Source: an uncultured Victivallales bacterium (lineage in GTDB: Bacteria; Verrucomicrobiota; Lentisphaeria; Victivallales; UBA1829). Taken from it: a DNA stretch of 64,000 nucleotides. The DNA is taken from assembly GCA_944391115.1 (NCBI GenBank), contig CALXSJ010000004.1, positions 37,957 to 101,956 on the forward strand, written 5' to 3'. Position numbers and translations under genes: made by a program. This document shows positions 62,423 to 64,000 of the stretch, in pieces. The notes under the pieces are model-generated. The model was not told the DNA's origin and ran no database searches. It saw nothing but the letters and a program-made list of their open reading frames with translations. Position 1 is the stretch's first letter, and every line of letters starts with the position of its first letter.

Positions 62423-62878
62423 TCAGTCTCTGTTGAGAATGGCATACACTTTCTTTTTGTCCGTTCCCGCCTCCAGGATTTCATTCATGATGTTTTTCTC
62501 CTTGAGCTTGATGGAAATGCTTCCGAGCAGCTTGAGATACGCCTCCTGGTCTTTCTCGTCGGCGGCAAGAAACACGATCAGCTTGACAGGCTCATTGTCC
62601 AGCGTCTTGTAATCGGAGATCGGAGTCTGGCAGATGCCGACAATGACAAGAGGAGAGGGAAATTCCGCAACACGGATATGAGGAAGGGCAAGTCCGTTCC
62701 CGATGCCGGTGGTCATCATTTTCTCGCGTTTCCAGATGGCCTCGCGCAGCTGCGCCTCATCCAGAGTGCAGCGGGTCGTTGCATATGTAATGATTTCTTC
62801 GAGAACCGCTTTCTTTGTTTCGCCTTCGAGAACGAGAATGGAATCCGCGTGGAGGTATTTCACAAATTCAGGTTTCAT
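62423..62878 (-). CDS. PTS EIIA-type (PtsN-like) phosphocarrier
   Basis: A 151-residue protein of the PTS_EIIA_2 fold. The phospho-acceptor His lies in TTGIGNGLALPHIRV. Further family features are LREAIWKREKMMTTGIGNG and VKLIVFLAADEKDQEAYLKLLGSI. Without EIIB or EIIC domains it probably serves in nitrogen- or metabolism-linked signalling (PtsN type). Monocistronic, ended by the terminator at 62331. Confidence 0.92.
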   Translation of the reverse strand: MKPEFVKYLHADSILVLEGETKKAVLEEIITYATTRCTLDEAQLREAIWKREKMMTTGIGNGLALPHIRVAEFPSPLVIVGICQTPISDYKTLDNEPVKLIVFLAADEKDQEAYLKLLGSISIKLKEKNIMNEILEAGTDKKKVYAILNRD

Positions 62879-63003
62879 GTCCGTTGTCTCTCCTTTCAGA
62901 ATTTATAATGAAATACATGTCTATAAAAGTATCATCATTTTTATAAAAAGTCAAGCCGGCAACGAACAATATCCCCGGAATAAACTTTTTTTTCATTCCG
63001 GGC

Positions 63004-63031
63004 TTGCGTTTTTCCAAAACCGTGTTATATT
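63004..63031 (+). promoter_or_regulatory. Promoter of tRNA-Thr
   Basis: TTGCGT (63004-63009) and TATATT (63026-63031), spacer 16, with the first tRNA base 17 bases downstream. Confidence 0.75.
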
Positions 63032-63047
63032 TCATCCCCATCGGCAA

Positions 63048-63123
63048 GCCAATCTAGCTCAGTCGGTAGAGCAGCTCATTCGTAATGAGCAGGTCATCGG
63101 TTCGAATCCGATGATTGGCTCCA
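63048..63123 (+). tRNA. tRNA-Thr, anticodon CGU
   Basis: A 76-base cloverleaf with encoded CCA. The acceptor stem is GCCAATC/GATTGGC, the D loop AGCTCAGTCGGTAGAGC, the anticodon stem GCTCA/TGAGC with loop TTCGTAA (CGT), and the T arm contains GGTTCGAATCC. It reads ACG codons. A T-rich tail follows. Confidence 0.98.
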
Positions 63124-63246
63124 TTTTTTGATTTCCCGCGCCATGTGTCTCTTCCCGCTTCAGAATGTCAGAATACATGAGGCAAAGATACTGAAAGAAC
63201 GGCGCGGCATATTCTTCCGTGCCGGACCGCAGTGAAAGAAAATAAA

Positions 63247-63372
63247 TTACCGCGATGCAAGCATGCGCGGTATTGGGGATTTCGCCTCCGGCGACCAGCT
63301 TACGCAGCTGGACCGCGGCAGGACTGAGAGTCCTGCACGAAGCAATTTTTGGCGATGCAGAGCATCGCGGTA
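63247..63372. repeat. Composite hairpin repeat, partial copy C
   Basis: Lies downstream of the tRNA. It contains TACCGCG/CGCGGTA, CGCCTCCGGCGACCAGCTT, CCAGCT/AGCTGG, GCAGGACT-GAG-AGTCCTGC and GCGATGC/GCATCGC hairpins, the same order as the right end of copy B. The remainder of the stretch 63124-63551 shows no gene. Confidence 0.85.
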
Positions 63373-63551
63373 TCAACCTAAATTTTTTTGAAATGAACCC
63401 GGCGGTGCATCCCTCCCGGTTCCCGATCAGAAAACATCCCGGATGATGTCCAGGACGGAAAGCAAGATGCCGTTCTTTGCTGTTTCAGGCGGCGGGATTC
63501 ACCCCCCGTGCATCTTCGCAGGGCGGTTTCTCAAATCCTCATGAAAACAGC

Positions 63552-64000
63552 TTACAGATGGTTTCCGGTCTTCGCATGGAATCCGAGCCCCGGCATGGCG
63601 GTCAGACCGACGGCAAAACTCAGATAGCGGGACCATGTCCGGTCGCCGTAACCATCCCTGTCGCAGGAGGCTCCCCCCATGAACTGCAGATACCAGCAGT
63701 GGAAATCACGTGTCAGGGTAAAGCCAGCATTCTGAACCAGAGCTTTCTCCACATCATAACTGACGGTTATCATGCCTTTCAGACGATCGTCGATCATGGA
63801 TGGGAAATTCAGGGAAAAAGTCAGATACTGATGACGCTCGAAATAAGAACGGAAGCGGGAAGTGGCATTGATCGCGGCAAGGGTCGACCCCATCGAATAC
63901 GCGGTCCGCTGTTCATAGCCGTCGGAATACAGATAACTGGCCGATACGATCCAGTCGTCGGTAATCTTGTAGGAAAGAGTCGTGTTCCAGCGGTTGATCA
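63552..64000 (-). CDS. C-terminal end of an outer-membrane beta-barrel protein, LptD-like
   Basis: The reading frame is open to the right edge, so the gene begins outside the window. The 149 residues seen alternate polar and hydrophobic residues as in outer-membrane strands (NRWNTTLSYKITDDWIVSASYLYSDGY, MITVSYDVEKALVQNAGFTLTRDFHCWYLQF). TRDFHCW resembles a motif near the end of LptD in this phylum, but I recall it only loosely. The last residue is Leu after an His, not a Phe, which is atypical of a barrel end. An LptE-like gene is elsewhere in the window. Confidence 0.6.
   Translation of the reverse strand, partial: INRWNTTLSYKITDDWIVSASYLYSDGYEQRTAYSMGSTLAAINATSRFRSYFERHQYLTFSLNFPSMIDDRLKGMITVSYDVEKALVQNAGFTLTRDFHCWYLQFMGGASCDRDGYGDRTWSRYLSFAVGLTAMPGLGFHAKTGNHL

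Overview
The window looks like chromosome from a Gram-negative anaerobe or gut-type heterotroph of the PVC group, most likely Lentisphaerota/Victivallales. I infer this from the mix of genes; no rRNA or universal marker fixes it. Outer-membrane biogenesis genes (LptE-like, BamD-like, an LptD-like barrel fragment), two RND efflux operons, a type I secretion system and a TRAP transporter show a diderm cell. Carbohydrate-active proteins under an AraC-type regulator, a sugar-epimerase locus with a GntR/LacI-type regulator, and a very large beta-helix/RTX protein fit that phylum. DNA is moderately GC-rich with AT-rich promoters. There are no phage genes, insertion sequences or CRISPR arrays.

Layout. 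1-3143 (minus): MarR regulator, UbiA-type prenyltransferase, radical SAM enzyme and diacylglycerol-kinase-type protein in one overlapping operon behind a clear autoregulated promoter. 3161-3865: a block of concatenated hairpins, the largest copy of an interspersed repeat found again near 57.5-58.0 kb and 63.3 kb. 3.9-7.5 kb (plus): DUF2089 regulator, large unknown membrane protein, YbaK-type deacylase. 7.5-13.7 kb (minus): LptE-like, BamD-like, RND pump and adaptor. 13.8-16.2 kb (plus): NAD(P)HX repair enzyme and a small membrane protein. 16.2-24.9 kb (minus): two carbohydrate-related proteins with their AraC regulator, a PpiD-like chaperone, cysteinyl-tRNA synthetase. 25.1-27.3 kb (minus): CmpX-like channel protein and B-box membrane protein.

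27.4-42.3 kb (minus) is the most interesting part: one co-directional array with a strong candidate promoter at 42275-42303. In order of transcription it holds a small conserved-looking protein, a 2385-residue RTX beta-helix protein, a 30-codon peptide gene, an HPr-kinase-like protein, a PqqD-like protein, a fusion of a signal-peptidase-type (S26) domain to a nucleotidyltransferase, a type I ABC exporter with two degenerate C39-like domains in tandem, and an HlyD adaptor. The peptide has the Tyr-x-x-Pro motif typical of leaders bound by PqqD-like domains and ends in serine, the residue modified by HprK-like kinases in some lasso-peptide pathways, yet no cyclase is present. I read this as a peptide-tailoring cassette joined to a giant-protein secretion system.

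42.5-64 kb: GNAT enzyme, TRAP transporter (minus); Gld-type ABC export complex with GldG- and DUF4340-like proteins (plus); a divergent locus with an M24 homologue missing metal ligands, a sugar-phosphate isomerase-like protein and its regulator; biotin synthase with a YgiQ-type radical SAM enzyme; a second RND pump; an EIIA-type protein; tRNA-Thr(CGU); and the truncated end of an outer-membrane protein. Three tripartite TolC-type systems are present but no TolC gene lies in the window.
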